Program-made: the position numbers and the translations under genes | The notes under the pieces: generated by a model | Databases searched by the model: none | Told to the model about the DNA's origin: nothing | The model's input: the letters and a program-made list of their open reading frames with translations, nothing else | Assembly: GCF_009720835.1 (NCBI RefSeq) | Contig: NZ_WNKZ01000069.1 | Location: 1 to 35,976 of the forward strand | Direction: 5' to 3' | Length of the DNA stretch: 35,976 nucleotides | Origin: Pseudoduganella buxea | GTDB lineage: Bacteria; Pseudomonadota; Gammaproteobacteria; Burkholderiales; Burkholderiaceae_D | Shown here: piece after piece, positions 23,352 through 31,625 of the stretch | How positions within the stretch are numbered: the first letter of the stretch is position 1 | Layout: the number at the start of each line of letters is the position of its first letter

Positions 23352-25103
23352 TCACATCGTCTGCAGGGCCAGCACGGCATCCGCGATGCCGTCCGGGTCC
23401 ATCGATCGAAGTATCTTGCGGGTCAGCGGGACGATCGTGCCCATGTCGCTGTTCAGGATTTCCTGCTTGACCGACAGCAGCTGGGCCGGATGCATCGAGA
23501 AGTCGCGCAGGCCCATGCCCAGCAAGAGGCGGGTCAGCTTGACGTCGCCCGCCATTTCGCCGCATACCGCAACGTCGATACCGGCCTTGTGGCCGGCGGC
23601 TATGGTCATCGAAATCAGATGCAGTATGGCGGGATGCAGGGGATTGTAAAGGTGCGCCACTTCATAATCAACCCGGTCGATGGCCAGGGTGTACTGAATC
23701 AGGTCGTTGGTGCCGATCGACAGGAAGTTCATCTTGCGCACGAACATCGGCAGTGACAGCGCGGCGGCCGGGATCTCGATCATGGCACCCACTTCGACGC
23801 CCGGGTCGAACTTCATGTTCGCTTCGCGCAGCTGGGCCTTGGCCTGCTCGATCATGGCCAGCGACTGGTCGATCTCGAAGGCATGGGACAGCATCGGGAT
23901 CAGGATGCGCACCTTGCCGTAGCAGGACGCGCGCAGGATGGCGCGCAGCTGCATCAGGAACAGCTGCGGCTCGGACAGGCAGTAGCGGATCGCGCGCAGG
24001 CCCAGGGCCGGGTTCAGGGCCGTGTGCTCGGTCGGATCGAGCGGCTTGTCCGCGCCGATATCGAGAGTGCGGATCGTCACGGGGCGGCCCTTCATGGCCG
24101 TCACGGCGCGCCGGTACTGCTCGAACTGCTCGTCCTCGGACGGCATATTTGCCGCCCGGCCCATGAACAGGAACTCGGAGCGGAACAGGCCGACGCCGTT
24201 GGCGCCCGCTTCCAGTGCGGGGCCGCAGTCGTCCGGCAGCTCGATATTGGCCAGTAGCGTGATGGCGGTGCCGTCCTTCGTGACGGCCGGGGTCTTCTTC
24301 AGCTTCGACAGCTTCTTGCGGGCCCGCAGCGCCGCCAGCTGGCGCTCGCGGTACTGCTCCAGTACCAGCGCGCTGGGGCTGACGATGACGACACCGGCTT
24401 CGCCGTCGATGATGACCCAGTCGTCCTGCTCGATCAGGCTCGAGGCCTGCGACACGCCGACGGCGGCCGGGATGTCCAGGCTGCGCGCGACGATGGCCGT
24501 GTGCGAGTTCTGGCCGCCCACGTCGGTGACGAAACCGATGAAGGAGCGGTCACGGAACTTGAGCATGTCGGCCGGCGAGATGTCGTGGGCGATGACGACC
24601 ATCTGCGCCATGAATTCGTCCTCGGCCGGATTGCCCGTCTGCGGCAGGGCCAGCGGCTCGCTGCCCATCAGCACCTTCAGCACCCGTTCGGCGACCTGGC
24701 TGATATCGGCCTTGCGTTCGCGCAGGTAGGCATCCTCGATCTCGTCGAACTGGGCCGACAGTTCCTCGATCTGCGTCACCAGCGCCCATTCGGCGTTGTA
24801 GTGACGCCCGCGGATGATGTCCAGCGGTGCCTCCGAGATCATCGGGTCCGACAGGATCAGCGCGTGCACGTCGATGAAGGCGCCCAGTTCCGTCGGGGCG
24901 TCCTTCGGCAGCTCGTTCCACAGCGTCTGCAGTTCGCGGTGGACGGCGGCGATGGCCGTCTGCAGCCGCTGCACTTCCGCTTCCACGTGCTCTTCCGCCA
25001 CCAGGTAGTGCTTGACGTCCAGCGCGGCGGGCGCGAGCAGGTGGGCACGGCCAATGGCGATGCCGCGCGAGACCGGAATGCCGTGCAACGTGAACGATGC
25101 CAT
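23352..25103 (-). CDS. ptsI: Phosphoenolpyruvate-protein phosphotransferase (enzyme I)
   Basis: Enzyme I takes phosphate from phosphoenolpyruvate to a histidine and passes it to HPr. The 583-residue protein has the phosphohistidine motif GGQNSHTAIVAR with H201, the N-terminal HPr-binding helical domain, and the C-terminal PEP-binding barrel with GANGVGLFRSEFLFM, IRTLDIGADKPL and IGTNDLIQYTLAIDR. AGGAG five bases before the ATG at 25103 decides the start over an in-frame ATG at 25148. Downstream of ptsH and the EIIA gene. With no sugar-specific EIIB/IIC nearby, the system may be mainly regulatory, as in many betaproteobacteria; that is inference. Confidence 0.97.
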   Translation of the reverse strand: MASFTLHGIPVSRGIAIGRAHLLAPAALDVKHYLVAEEHVEAEVQRLQTAIAAVHRELQTLWNELPKDAPTELGAFIDVHALILSDPMISEAPLDIIRGRHYNAEWALVTQIEELSAQFDEIEDAYLRERKADISQVAERVLKVLMGSEPLALPQTGNPAEDEFMAQMVVIAHDISPADMLKFRDRSFIGFVTDVGGQNSHTAIVARSLDIPAAVGVSQASSLIEQDDWVIIDGEAGVVIVSPSALVLEQYRERQLAALRARKKLSKLKKTPAVTKDGTAITLLANIELPDDCGPALEAGANGVGLFRSEFLFMGRAANMPSEDEQFEQYRRAVTAMKGRPVTIRTLDIGADKPLDPTEHTALNPALGLRAIRYCLSEPQLFLMQLRAILRASCYGKVRILIPMLSHAFEIDQSLAMIEQAKAQLREANMKFDPGVEVGAMIEIPAAALSLPMFVRKMNFLSIGTNDLIQYTLAIDRVDYEVAHLYNPLHPAILHLISMTIAAGHKAGIDVAVCGEMAGDVKLTRLLLGMGLRDFSMHPAQLLSVKQEILNSDMGTIVPLTRKILRSMDPDGIADAVLALQTM

Positions 25104-25148
25104 CGAAGCTCCTGCGTGGAAGGGGGAACGGCTGCGGTCAAACGGCAT

Positions 25149-25418
25149 TTACTCGCCTTCGCCGAACTTGTCGTTGACCAGCGCGGACAGGGCGCTGATG
25201 CAGTCTGCTTCGTCGGCGCCATCTGCTTCCAGGGTTACCTTGGCACCCTTGCCGGCTGCCAGCATCATGACGCCCATGATGGATTTCGCATTGATGCGCC
25301 GCCCGTTGCGGGACAGCCAGACGTCGCTCTTGTACTTGGCAGCCAGTTGTGTGAACTTGGCGGAGGCACGCGCATGCAATCCCAGCTTGTTGATAATTTC
25401 GAGTTCTTGCTGAATCAT
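25149..25418 (-). CDS. ptsH: Phosphocarrier protein HPr
   Basis: HPr is the small phosphocarrier between enzyme I and EIIA proteins. The 89-residue protein has KLGLHARAS with the phosphorylated H15 and the NAKSIMGVMMLAAGKG region around S47, the position of regulatory serine phosphorylation when an HPr kinase is present. The ATG at 25416-25418 fits the family. It lies between the EIIA gene (81 bp upstream) and ptsI (45 bp downstream). A GC-rich inverted repeat, CCGCCG / CGGCGG (25457-25475), sits in the gap to the EIIA gene without a T-tract. Confidence 0.97.
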   Translation of the reverse strand: MIQQELEIINKLGLHARASAKFTQLAAKYKSDVWLSRNGRRINAKSIMGVMMLAAGKGAKVTLEADGADEADCISALSALVNDKFGEGE

Positions 25419-25499
25419 ATTCTCTGTCTTTTCACTTCAATGCGCTGCGTTCGTCGCCGCCGGTCTCCGCGGCGGTTACCCTGTCGTTACCTTGATTCG

Positions 25500-25901
25500 T
25501 TACTGCACCCGGATGCGGTTGTCGACCCGCACGGCGCCGCTCTGCGCCCCCGCCAGCGCCATCTCCACCACCACGTCGAGCGTGTCGGTACGGTACGTGA
25601 TGGCGCGCAGCAGCATCGGCAGGCTGATGCCGGCGATGACTTCCACGTGGCCCGCATCGGCCAGCTTGTTGCAGCAGTTGGCAGGCGTGCCGCCCTTCAC
25701 GTCGGTGATCACCAGCACGCCGGCGCCGTCGTCCAGGCGCTTGATCGCCGCCGCGGCCAGTTGCTGGACATCGCCCAGGTCCTGGTCGGCCACGACGTCG
25801 ATGGCTTCCAGGTGATCGATCTTGCCGCGAAATACGTGCGACACGGCCGCCAGGAAGGCTTCTCCCAGCGGCGCGTGTGTCATAAGCAAAATTCCTACCA
25901 T
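25500..25901 (-). CDS. PTS EIIA component, mannose/fructose family
   Basis: This 133-residue protein is an EIIA of the mannose-fructose-sorbose family (ManX-like). The N-terminal VGILLMTHAPLGEAF holds the phosphorylated H9. Further marks are VLVITDVKGGTPANCCNKLA and VIAGISLPMLLRAI, which match the family's GG(S/T)P and NLPML elements. No IIB or membrane partner is visible, so it may act as a regulatory phosphoprotein with HPr and enzyme I. It is 25 bp downstream of gshB, a common betaproteobacterial order. Confidence 0.94.
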   Translation of the reverse strand: MVGILLMTHAPLGEAFLAAVSHVFRGKIDHLEAIDVVADQDLGDVQQLAAAAIKRLDDGAGVLVITDVKGGTPANCCNKLADAGHVEVIAGISLPMLLRAITYRTDTLDVVVEMALAGAQSGAVRVDNRIRVQ

Positions 25902-25926
25902 GGCATGTCCAGCGTGATGCCGCGCT

Positions 25927-26877
25927 TCATTGGGCCGACCCGGCCTGGGCTTCCACGGCGTCCAGGAACATGGCCGCGACGTGGAAACCGGACTGCTGCG
26001 TGATTTCCTGGAAGCAGGTCGGGCTGGTGACGTTGACTTCCGTCAGGTAGTCGCCGATCACATCCAATCCTACCAGTAACAAGCCGCGTGCCGCCAGCTC
26101 GGGGCCGATGGCTTCCGCGATTTCACGGTCGCGCTCGGTCAAGGGCTGGGCCACGCCGATGCCGCCGGCGGCCAGGTTGCCGCGGATTTCGCTGCCCTGG
26201 GGAATCCGGGCCAGCGAGAACGGCACGGGCTTGCCGCCGATGACGAGGATGCGCTTGTCGCCCTTGACGATGTCCGGGATATACCGCTGCACCATGATGG
26301 TGCGGCGCCCGTTTTCCGTCAGCGTCTCGATGATGGAGCCCAGGTTCAGGCCGTCTTCTTTGACTCGGAAGATGCCGGCGCCGCCCATGCCGTCCAGCGG
26401 CTTCAGGATGACGTCGCCGTGCTCGGCCTGGAAGGCGCGCAGGCGCACTTCATCGGACGTGACGAGGGTGGGCGCCGTGAACTGGGGGAACTGGGCGATG
26501 GACAGCTTTTCGTTGTGGTCGCGAATCGCCGACGGCTTGTTGAAGACCTTGGCGCCCTGGCGCTCGGCCAGTTGCAGCAGGTAGGTGCCGTAGACGTATT
26601 CCATGTCGAACGGCGGGTCCTTGCGTTCCAGGATGGCATCGAATTCGCCCAGCCGCACTTCCTCGCCTGGTGCCGCCGTGTACCAGTTGTCCTGGTCGTC
26701 GTGCAAGGTGATCCGGGCCACCCGGGCGCTGACGATGCCGTCGCGCAGGGCCATGTCGCGTTGCTGGAAGGCGTACACCTGGTGGCCGCGCTTGGCAGCC
26801 TCGGCCATCATGGCATAGGTGGAATCCTTGTAGATCTTGAAACTTGCCAGCGGGTCGGCGAGGAAAGCGATTTTCAT
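25927..26877 (-). CDS. gshB: Glutathione synthase
   Basis: GshB joins gamma-glutamylcysteine and glycine with ATP to form glutathione. The 316-residue ATP-grasp protein (E. coli: 315) begins MKIAFLADPLASFKIYKDSTY and has RKDPPFDMEYVYGTYLL, NKPSAIRDHNEKL, LKPLDGMGGAGIFRV (glycine-rich loop), and GDYLTEVNVTSPTCFQEI at the active site. The ATG at 26877 gives the family N-terminus; an ATG four codons upstream is possible. gshA lies upstream with a 118-bp gap that contains an 11-bp tandem repeat. Confidence 0.97.
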   Translation of the reverse strand: MKIAFLADPLASFKIYKDSTYAMMAEAAKRGHQVYAFQQRDMALRDGIVSARVARITLHDDQDNWYTAAPGEEVRLGEFDAILERKDPPFDMEYVYGTYLLQLAERQGAKVFNKPSAIRDHNEKLSIAQFPQFTAPTLVTSDEVRLRAFQAEHGDVILKPLDGMGGAGIFRVKEDGLNLGSIIETLTENGRRTIMVQRYIPDIVKGDKRILVIGGKPVPFSLARIPQGSEIRGNLAAGGIGVAQPLTERDREIAEAIGPELAARGLLLVGLDVIGDYLTEVNVTSPTCFQEITQQSGFHVAAMFLDAVEAQAGSAQ

Positions 26878-26942
26878 TGGCGCATCCATTCGAAGTAATG
26901 ACTGATTTTAGCCGAGTTTCCTGCCCAGCATCGGTGCATGGC

Positions 26943-26972
26943 GGGCAGAACTCGGGCAGAACTCGGGCAGAA
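26943..26972. repeat. 11-bp tandem repeat between gshA and gshB
   Basis: The unit GGGCAGAACTC occurs twice in direct succession, followed by the first eight bases of a third copy. It lies in the short non-coding gap between the two glutathione genes. Probably a slippage product; no function is visible. Confidence 0.75.
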
Positions 26973-26995
26973 GCGCGGCCAGTGACCTGCCTGGA

Positions 26996-28294
26996 TCAGT
27001 ACACTTCGGGATTCGGATCGGTGCGCTCCATCTCCAGCGAGGCCGCCAGCAGGGCCAGGCGCGCCACCACGCCATACACGTAGAAACGGTTCGGCGCGGC
27101 CGTGCCCGGCTTGGCCTTCAAGTCGGGAATCGCATGCTGCTGGGCAAATGCCAGCGGCACGAACTGGGAACCGGGCGCGTTCAGGTTCTGGTCGATGCCC
27201 CGTTCCGCGTGCACGCGGTAGAAGCCGCCGACGACGTAGCGGTCGATCATGTACACCACCGGCTCGGCCACGGCATCCTTGATGCTCTCGAAGGTGGGCA
27301 CGCCTTCCTGGATATTCAGGTCCGTCACGGCCTTGCCGTCCTTGACCACCGACATGCGCTCGCGCTGGGCCGGCGACAGGTCCTTCAGCTCGGCCGCGTC
27401 GCGGATCGTGATGATGCCCTTGCCGTAGGTGCCGGCGTCCGGCTTGATGATGACGAAGGGTTTTTCCTTGATGCCGTATTCCTTGTATTTCTTGCGGATC
27501 TTGGCCAGCACGGCGTCGACGTGGCCGGCCAGCACTTCCTGGCCCTCGCCCGTCTGCAGGTCGACTTCGCCGCACTTGGCGTGGAAGGGGTTGACCATCC
27601 ACGGGTCCACGCCGATCAGCTTGCCGAACTTCTTGGCCACTTCGTCGTAGGCCGTGAAGTGGTTGCTCTTGCGGCGCAGGGCCCAGCCCGCGTGCAGCGG
27701 CGGCAGCAGGCTCTGCTCATGGATATTCTGCAGGATGTCCGGAATGCCGGCCGACAGGTCGTTGTTCAGCAGGATCGTGCACGGGTCGAAGTCCTTCAGG
27801 CCCAGGCGGCGGCCGTTGGCCGAGCGCTCCAGCGGCTCGATGACGAGCATATTGCCGTCCGGCAGGGCCAGCGGTGTCGGCTGCGTGATGTCCGGGTTCA
27901 AGGTGCCCAGGCGCACGTGCAGGCCCGTCTGGCGGAAGATCTGCATCAGCCGGGCGATGTTTTCCAGGTACGTGGGGTGGCGGTCGCGGGTTTCCGGAAT
28001 CAACAGCAGGTTGCGTGCATCCGGGCAGTACTTGTCGATGGCGGCCATGGCGGCCTGCACCGACAGGGGCAGCATTTCCGAGGCCAGATAATGGAAGCCG
28101 CCCGGGAACAGGTTGGTATCCACCGGGGCCAGCTTGTAGCCGGCATTGCGCAGGTCGACGGAGCAGTAGAACGGCGGCGTGTGCTCCTGCCATTCCAGCC
28201 GGAACCAGCGCTCGATGGCTGGCGTGGCGGCGAGGATTTTTTCTTCGAGGTCGAGCAGCGGTCCGGTCTGGGCCGTGACGAGGTGGGGAACCAT
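26996..28294 (-). CDS. gshA: Glutamate-cysteine ligase (proteobacterial GshA type)
   Basis: The enzyme makes gamma-glutamylcysteine, the first step to glutathione. The 432-residue protein belongs to the form found in beta- and acidithiobacilli-type proteobacteria, not the E. coli type. Marks are PPFYCSVDLRNAGYKLAPVDTNLFPGGFH, IPETRDRHPTYLENI, the long central helix region, KPFVIIKPDAGTYGKGI (ATP-grasp-like), and YMIDRYVVGGFYRVHAERG. The ATG at 28294 gives the conserved start. It is upstream of gshB in the same direction. A terminator of the amtB unit lies just upstream, so gshA must have its own promoter in the 28295-28374 gap. Confidence 0.95.
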   Translation of the reverse strand: MVPHLVTAQTGPLLDLEEKILAATPAIERWFRLEWQEHTPPFYCSVDLRNAGYKLAPVDTNLFPGGFHYLASEMLPLSVQAAMAAIDKYCPDARNLLLIPETRDRHPTYLENIARLMQIFRQTGLHVRLGTLNPDITQPTPLALPDGNMLVIEPLERSANGRRLGLKDFDPCTILLNNDLSAGIPDILQNIHEQSLLPPLHAGWALRRKSNHFTAYDEVAKKFGKLIGVDPWMVNPFHAKCGEVDLQTGEGQEVLAGHVDAVLAKIRKKYKEYGIKEKPFVIIKPDAGTYGKGIITIRDAAELKDLSPAQRERMSVVKDGKAVTDLNIQEGVPTFESIKDAVAEPVVYMIDRYVVGGFYRVHAERGIDQNLNAPGSQFVPLAFAQQHAIPDLKAKPGTAAPNRFYVYGVVARLALLAASLEMERTDPNPEVY

Positions 28295-28374
28295 GCTTAC
28301 ATCCTTTTGTCGGTCGAGCGGAATGCGAATTCACCAAGTCGGGGCAAAACCGGCAATTTAAAGGTTTAAAAAGC

Positions 28375-28400
28375 AAAAAAGCGCCCCATCGGGGCGCTTT
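28375..28400 (-). terminator. Rho-independent terminator of torF-glnK-amtB
   Basis: Read on the minus strand, AAAGCGCCCC pairs with GGGGCGCTTT around a three-base loop and ends in a T6 tract, 18 bp after the amtB stop. Strong and unambiguous. Confidence 0.93.
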
Positions 28401-28417
28401 CGCTGTTGCCGGACGAC

Positions 28418-29947
28418 TCAGCCGTGGTAGGCCGACTCGCCGTGGCTGGTGATGTCCAGGCCTTCGCGCTCCTGCTCTTCCGGCACGCGCAGACCGATGA
28501 CGAGATCGACCAGCTTATAGGCAATCACGGAAACGATGCCGGACCACAGGATCGTGATGCCGACGGCCGTGGCCTGCGTCATCACCTGGCCGGCGATCGA
28601 ATAGTCGGCCGACCCCTTGTTGGCGACATAGTCCCAGATGCCCTGGCCGCCCAGCGACGGCGCCGCGAACACGCCCGTCAGGATGGCGCCCAGGATGCCG
28701 CCGATGCCGTGCACGCCGAACACGTCCAGCGAGTCGTCCGCGCCCAGCATGCGTTTCAGGCCGTTCACGCCCCACAGGCAGATGATACCAGCGAGCAGGC
28801 CGATGACCAAGCCGCCCATCGGGCCGACGAAGCCCGCCGCCGGCGTCACGGCAACCAGGCCGGCAACGGCGCCGGAGGCGGCACCCAGCATCGAAGGCTT
28901 GCCCTTGAAGATCCACTCGGCGAACAGCCACGACACGGCCGCGCCGGCGGTGGCCAGCAAGGTGTTCAGGAAGGCCAGGGCTGCCACGTCGTTCGCTTCC
29001 AGCGCGGAGCCGGCGTTGAAGCCGAACCAGCCCACCCACAGCAGCGAGGCGCCGACCATCGTCAACGTCAGCGAGTGCGGTGCCATCGATTCGCGGCCGT
29101 AGCCGACGCGCTTGCCGATCATGTACGCGCCCACCAGGCCAGCCACGGCGGCGTTGATGTGCACGACGGTGCCGCCGGCGAAGTCGAGCGCGCCTTTTTG
29201 CCAGATGAAGCCGGCCTTGGCCGCTTCGGTGCCGACGGAGGCGGCATCGGTGATGGCATCCGGACCCGTCCAGAACCAGACCATGTGGGCCATCGGGATG
29301 TACGCGAACGTGAACCAGATGACGATAAAGGCCAGCACGGCGGCGAACTTGGCGCGCTCGGCGAAGGCGCCGACGATCAGGCCGCAGGTGATGGCGGCAA
29401 ACGTGCCCTGGAAGGCAACGAAGATAAATTCGGGAATGACGACGCCCTTGCTGAACGTGGCGCCGTAGGCGAAGGTGCCCTTTGCGGCGTCATAGATGCC
29501 GGCCAGGAAGGCGCGGTCGCCCGAACCGATAAAGGCATTGCCCTGGGTGAAGGCGAACGAATAGCCGTACAGGCACCACAGCACGATGATCAGCGAGAAG
29601 ATCGTGAAGACCTGCATCAGCACGGACAGCATGTTCTTGGTACGCACCAGGCCGCCGTAGAACAGGGCCAGGCCGGGAATCGACATCATAATCACGAGCA
29701 AGGTGGCGGCGAACATCCAGGCCGTGTCACCCTTGTTCGGCGTGGGCGCGGCGGCCGGTGCAGCCGGTGCCTCCGGTGCGGCGGCGGCCGGAGCCGGCGC
29801 AGCAGCGGCCGGGGCAGCTTCTGCCGGTGCCGTCGCGGCGGCGGGGGCCACGGCCGGCTGGGCGTCTTGCGACCAGGCCGGGACCGAGCTGCCCAGCGCC
29901 ATCAGGACAGCGATCCCCGCCAGCCATGTTGTTATAGTTTTTTTCAT
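28418..29947 (-). CDS. amtB: Ammonium transporter AmtB
   Basis: AmtB carries ammonium or ammonia across the inner membrane and is gated by the P-II protein GlnK. The 509-residue protein starts with a signal peptide (about 1-26), followed by a ~45-residue Ala/Pro-rich stretch and then the eleven-helix Amt core. Marks are GLALFYGGLVRTKNMLSVLMQ, the AFAERAKF turn, the first pore histidine in DFAGGTVVHINA, WVGWFGFNAGSAL, and the second pore histidine in DVFGVHGIGG. It follows glnK by 13 bp with AGGGG as ribosome-binding site. The Ala/Pro extension is longer than in E. coli AmtB; similar extensions are common in betaproteobacteria. Confidence 0.97.
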   Translation of the reverse strand: MKKTITTWLAGIAVLMALGSSVPAWSQDAQPAVAPAAATAPAEAAPAAAAPAPAAAAPEAPAAPAAAPTPNKGDTAWMFAATLLVIMMSIPGLALFYGGLVRTKNMLSVLMQVFTIFSLIIVLWCLYGYSFAFTQGNAFIGSGDRAFLAGIYDAAKGTFAYGATFSKGVVIPEFIFVAFQGTFAAITCGLIVGAFAERAKFAAVLAFIVIWFTFAYIPMAHMVWFWTGPDAITDAASVGTEAAKAGFIWQKGALDFAGGTVVHINAAVAGLVGAYMIGKRVGYGRESMAPHSLTLTMVGASLLWVGWFGFNAGSALEANDVAALAFLNTLLATAGAAVSWLFAEWIFKGKPSMLGAASGAVAGLVAVTPAAGFVGPMGGLVIGLLAGIICLWGVNGLKRMLGADDSLDVFGVHGIGGILGAILTGVFAAPSLGGQGIWDYVANKGSADYSIAGQVMTQATAVGITILWSGIVSVIAYKLVDLVIGLRVPEEQEREGLDITSHGESAYHG

Positions 29948-29960
29948 TCGTTTCCCCTTG

Positions 29961-30299
29961 TTAGAGCGCGTCGTTACCGGTTTCGCCCGTACGGATACGG
30001 ATCACCTGTTCCAGGTTGTACACGAAAATCTTGCCGTCGCCGATCTTGCCGGTGCGGGCAGCGCTTTCGATGGCTTCGATGGCCTGGTCGACGATGGCGT
30101 CGTCCACGGCCGCTTCGATCTTCGTCTTCGGCAGGAAGTCGACGACATACTCGGCACCACGATACAGCTCGGTGTGCCCCTTTTGCCGGCCGAAGCCCTT
30201 CACTTCGGTGACGGTAATGCCCTGCACGTTGATGGCGGACAGGGCTTCGCGCACCTCGTCCAGCTTGAAGGGCTTGATGATGGCGGTAATCATTTTCAT
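29961..30299 (-). CDS. glnK: Nitrogen regulatory protein P-II (GlnK type)
   Basis: P-II proteins sense 2-oxoglutarate, ATP/ADP and, through uridylylation, glutamine. The 112-residue product has the T-loop with Y51 (GAEYVVDFLPK), the N-terminal MKMITAIIKPFKLDEVREAL, and the C-terminal signature GKIGDGKIFVYNLEQVIRIRTGE. The pairing with amtB identifies it as the GlnK form. It is 12 bp downstream of the torF-type gene and should share its sigma-54 promoter. Confidence 0.97.
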   Translation of the reverse strand: MKMITAIIKPFKLDEVREALSAINVQGITVTEVKGFGRQKGHTELYRGAEYVVDFLPKTKIEAAVDDAIVDQAIEAIESAARTGKIGDGKIFVYNLEQVIRIRTGETGNDAL

Positions 30300-30311
30300 T
30301 GCAGGCCTCGT

Positions 30312-31067
30312 TTAGAAGGTTTTGGAGACGGTCAGTACCACGCCGGACTTGCCGAGGTTCTTGCCATTCGGTGCCAGATAGCTCTCGGTATTCGTGTCGA
30401 CATACGCCAGCGCCACAGTGGCGACGCCGAAGTCCTTCGTCACGCCCACTTTCCAGTCCGTGTAGTCGGCGGCGCCATTGTGTTTCACTTTCTGGCGGCC
30501 CACGTGCAGGTTCAGGACGAAGCCCTGGGCGATTTCCTGGTTGACGGAGGCATCCAGGTACTGGCTGTTCTTGCTGTCGGCAAAGCCGAACAGGTTGGTC
30601 AGCGAGTGCGAGTATTTCAGGGTGGCGGGGCCGTACCCGAGCTGGCCGTACAATTCGAAGGTGTTGGCGCTGGTGGGCAGCGAGTTGGACGGGTAGACAT
30701 AGCCCAGGCCGCCGACATCGTAGGTGACGCCCGAGCCGAGCTCACCGCGCTTGCCGGCGTAGATATCCCACTCGACGCTGCCGTCGCCGCCGCCGTCCTT
30801 GACCCACTTGATGGTGGAAAGCCACGTGCCGGCATAGAAACCGGTCGGGTTGTTGACCCAGTCGGCGCCGCCCTGCAGGGCCGGTTTCAGGCGGGTCTGC
30901 GAGATGCCGCGGTAACGGTAATCGGTTGTCACGGCCGCGTTATACGTGATCTCGTTATCCGGTTTCCCCTGGGGCGCTGCGGCCGCTTCCTGCGCGCCGG
31001 CCTGGCCTGCGGCAAGGCTTGCCAGCACGAGTGCAGCGAGGGACAGGTGCTTGCTTGGGTATTTCAT
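30312..31067 (-). CDS. TorF-family putative outer-membrane porin
   Basis: This 251-residue protein has a signal peptide (about 1-25, ending AGAQ). The rest has amphipathic beta-strands that alternate aromatic and polar residues and end in a C-terminal Phe (VVLTVSKTF), typical of outer-membrane beta-barrels. The start of the barrel, YNAAVTTDYRYRGISQTRLKPALQGGADW, is the hallmark of the 'Gcw_chp' / TorF family. These genes often stand before glnK-amtB, which suggests a role in uptake under nitrogen limitation; the substrate is unknown. It is the first gene of the sigma-54 driven unit. Confidence 0.92.
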   Translation of the reverse strand: MKYPSKHLSLAALVLASLAAGQAGAQEAAAAPQGKPDNEITYNAAVTTDYRYRGISQTRLKPALQGGADWVNNPTGFYAGTWLSTIKWVKDGGGDGSVEWDIYAGKRGELGSGVTYDVGGLGYVYPSNSLPTSANTFELYGQLGYGPATLKYSHSLTNLFGFADSKNSQYLDASVNQEIAQGFVLNLHVGRQKVKHNGAADYTDWKVGVTKDFGVATVALAYVDTNTESYLAPNGKNLGKSGVVLTVSKTF

Positions 31068-31139
31068 GGCGATTTCCTTTGGAGTGAACTTTTATTGCGG
31101 TTTAAAATTCAGCTTGATCGTCAATGCTTTCCCTTACTA

Positions 31140-31155
31140 AGCAGAATGCGTGCCA
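31140..31155 (-). promoter_or_regulatory. Sigma-54 promoter of torF-glnK-amtB
   Basis: The minus strand reads TGGCACGCATTCTGCT. It matches the consensus TGGCACG-N4-TTGCA with the invariant GG and GC dinucleotides exactly 12 bp apart. Transcription would start near 31129, leaving a leader of about 60 nt before the ATG at 31067. This fits NtrC-controlled expression under nitrogen limitation. Confidence 0.85.
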
Positions 31156-31226
31156 GCAATGTTGCTGTATCGATAGCTGCTGAAGAGGGGAGAAGCCATG
31201 CGTTTCGCACCAAATAATCTCTGGCG

Positions 31227-31245
31227 CCGCACTACTCTGGTGCGG
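31227..31245. promoter_or_regulatory. Dyad upstream of the sigma-54 promoter, possible activator site
   Basis: CCGCAC-N7-GTGCGG is a perfect inverted repeat about 107 bp upstream of the predicted sigma-54 start site, the usual distance for an NtrC enhancer. The half-sites GCAC/GTGC match NtrC, but the spacing between them is 7 rather than 9 bp. A lone GCACCA half-site lies at 31207-31212. Assignment to NtrC is therefore tentative. Confidence 0.4.
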
Positions 31246-31274
31246 ACAAGGGAACACCTCACCTGGAGCCCATC

Positions 31275-31529
31275 GTGGACATGAACGCCTTCTTCAACGA
31301 CCTGCAAAACAAGATCAACCACGCCATCCAGAATTCGCCCGCGAAAGACATCGAAAAGAACGTCAAGTCGATGATGACGCAGGGCTTCTCGAAGTTGGAC
31401 CTCGTCACCCGCGAGGAATTCGACATCCAGGCCCAAGTGCTGGCCAAGACCCGCTCCCGCCTGGAACTGCTGGAGACCCGCCTGGCCGAACTGGAAGCGA
31501 AACTGGCGGCGGAGAAGACCCCCCTGTAA
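31275..31529 (+). CDS. ubiK: Ubiquinone biosynthesis accessory factor UbiK
   Basis: UbiK is a small membrane-associated coiled-coil protein that helps the Ubi complex make ubiquinone under air. The 84-residue product has the family core MMTQGFSKLDLVTREEFDIQAQVLAKTRSRLELLE followed by a heptad-rich C-terminus (TRLAELEAKLAAEK). A GGAG six bases before GTG 31275 supports that GTG as the start; the ATG two codons later (31281) is the alternative and gives 82 residues. A yifB-like gene follows on the same strand. Confidence 0.92.
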   Translation: MDMNAFFNDLQNKINHAIQNSPAKDIEKNVKSMMTQGFSKLDLVTREEFDIQAQVLAKTRSRLELLETRLAELEAKLAAEKTPL

Positions 31530-31625
31530 GCACGGACCCGGCCGCCCTTCCCCTTGCGGCGGCGCAAACGCGCCGCGCCGCAAGGCTCTACGATCGACTG
31601 GTCTAGGAGCCGCAGCGGGGAAGTC

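Noticed and set aside
30340..30385. Second sigma-54 promoter inside the torF end, before glnK
   Set aside because: TGGCACC and GGC are present, but GG and GC are one base too close, so it fails the strict spacing rule.
31219..31260. Canonical NtrC site (GCACC-N7-GGTGC) before the sigma-54 promoter
   Set aside because: No pair of half-sites with the exact spacing is present; only the shorter-spaced dyad was kept as a tentative feature.
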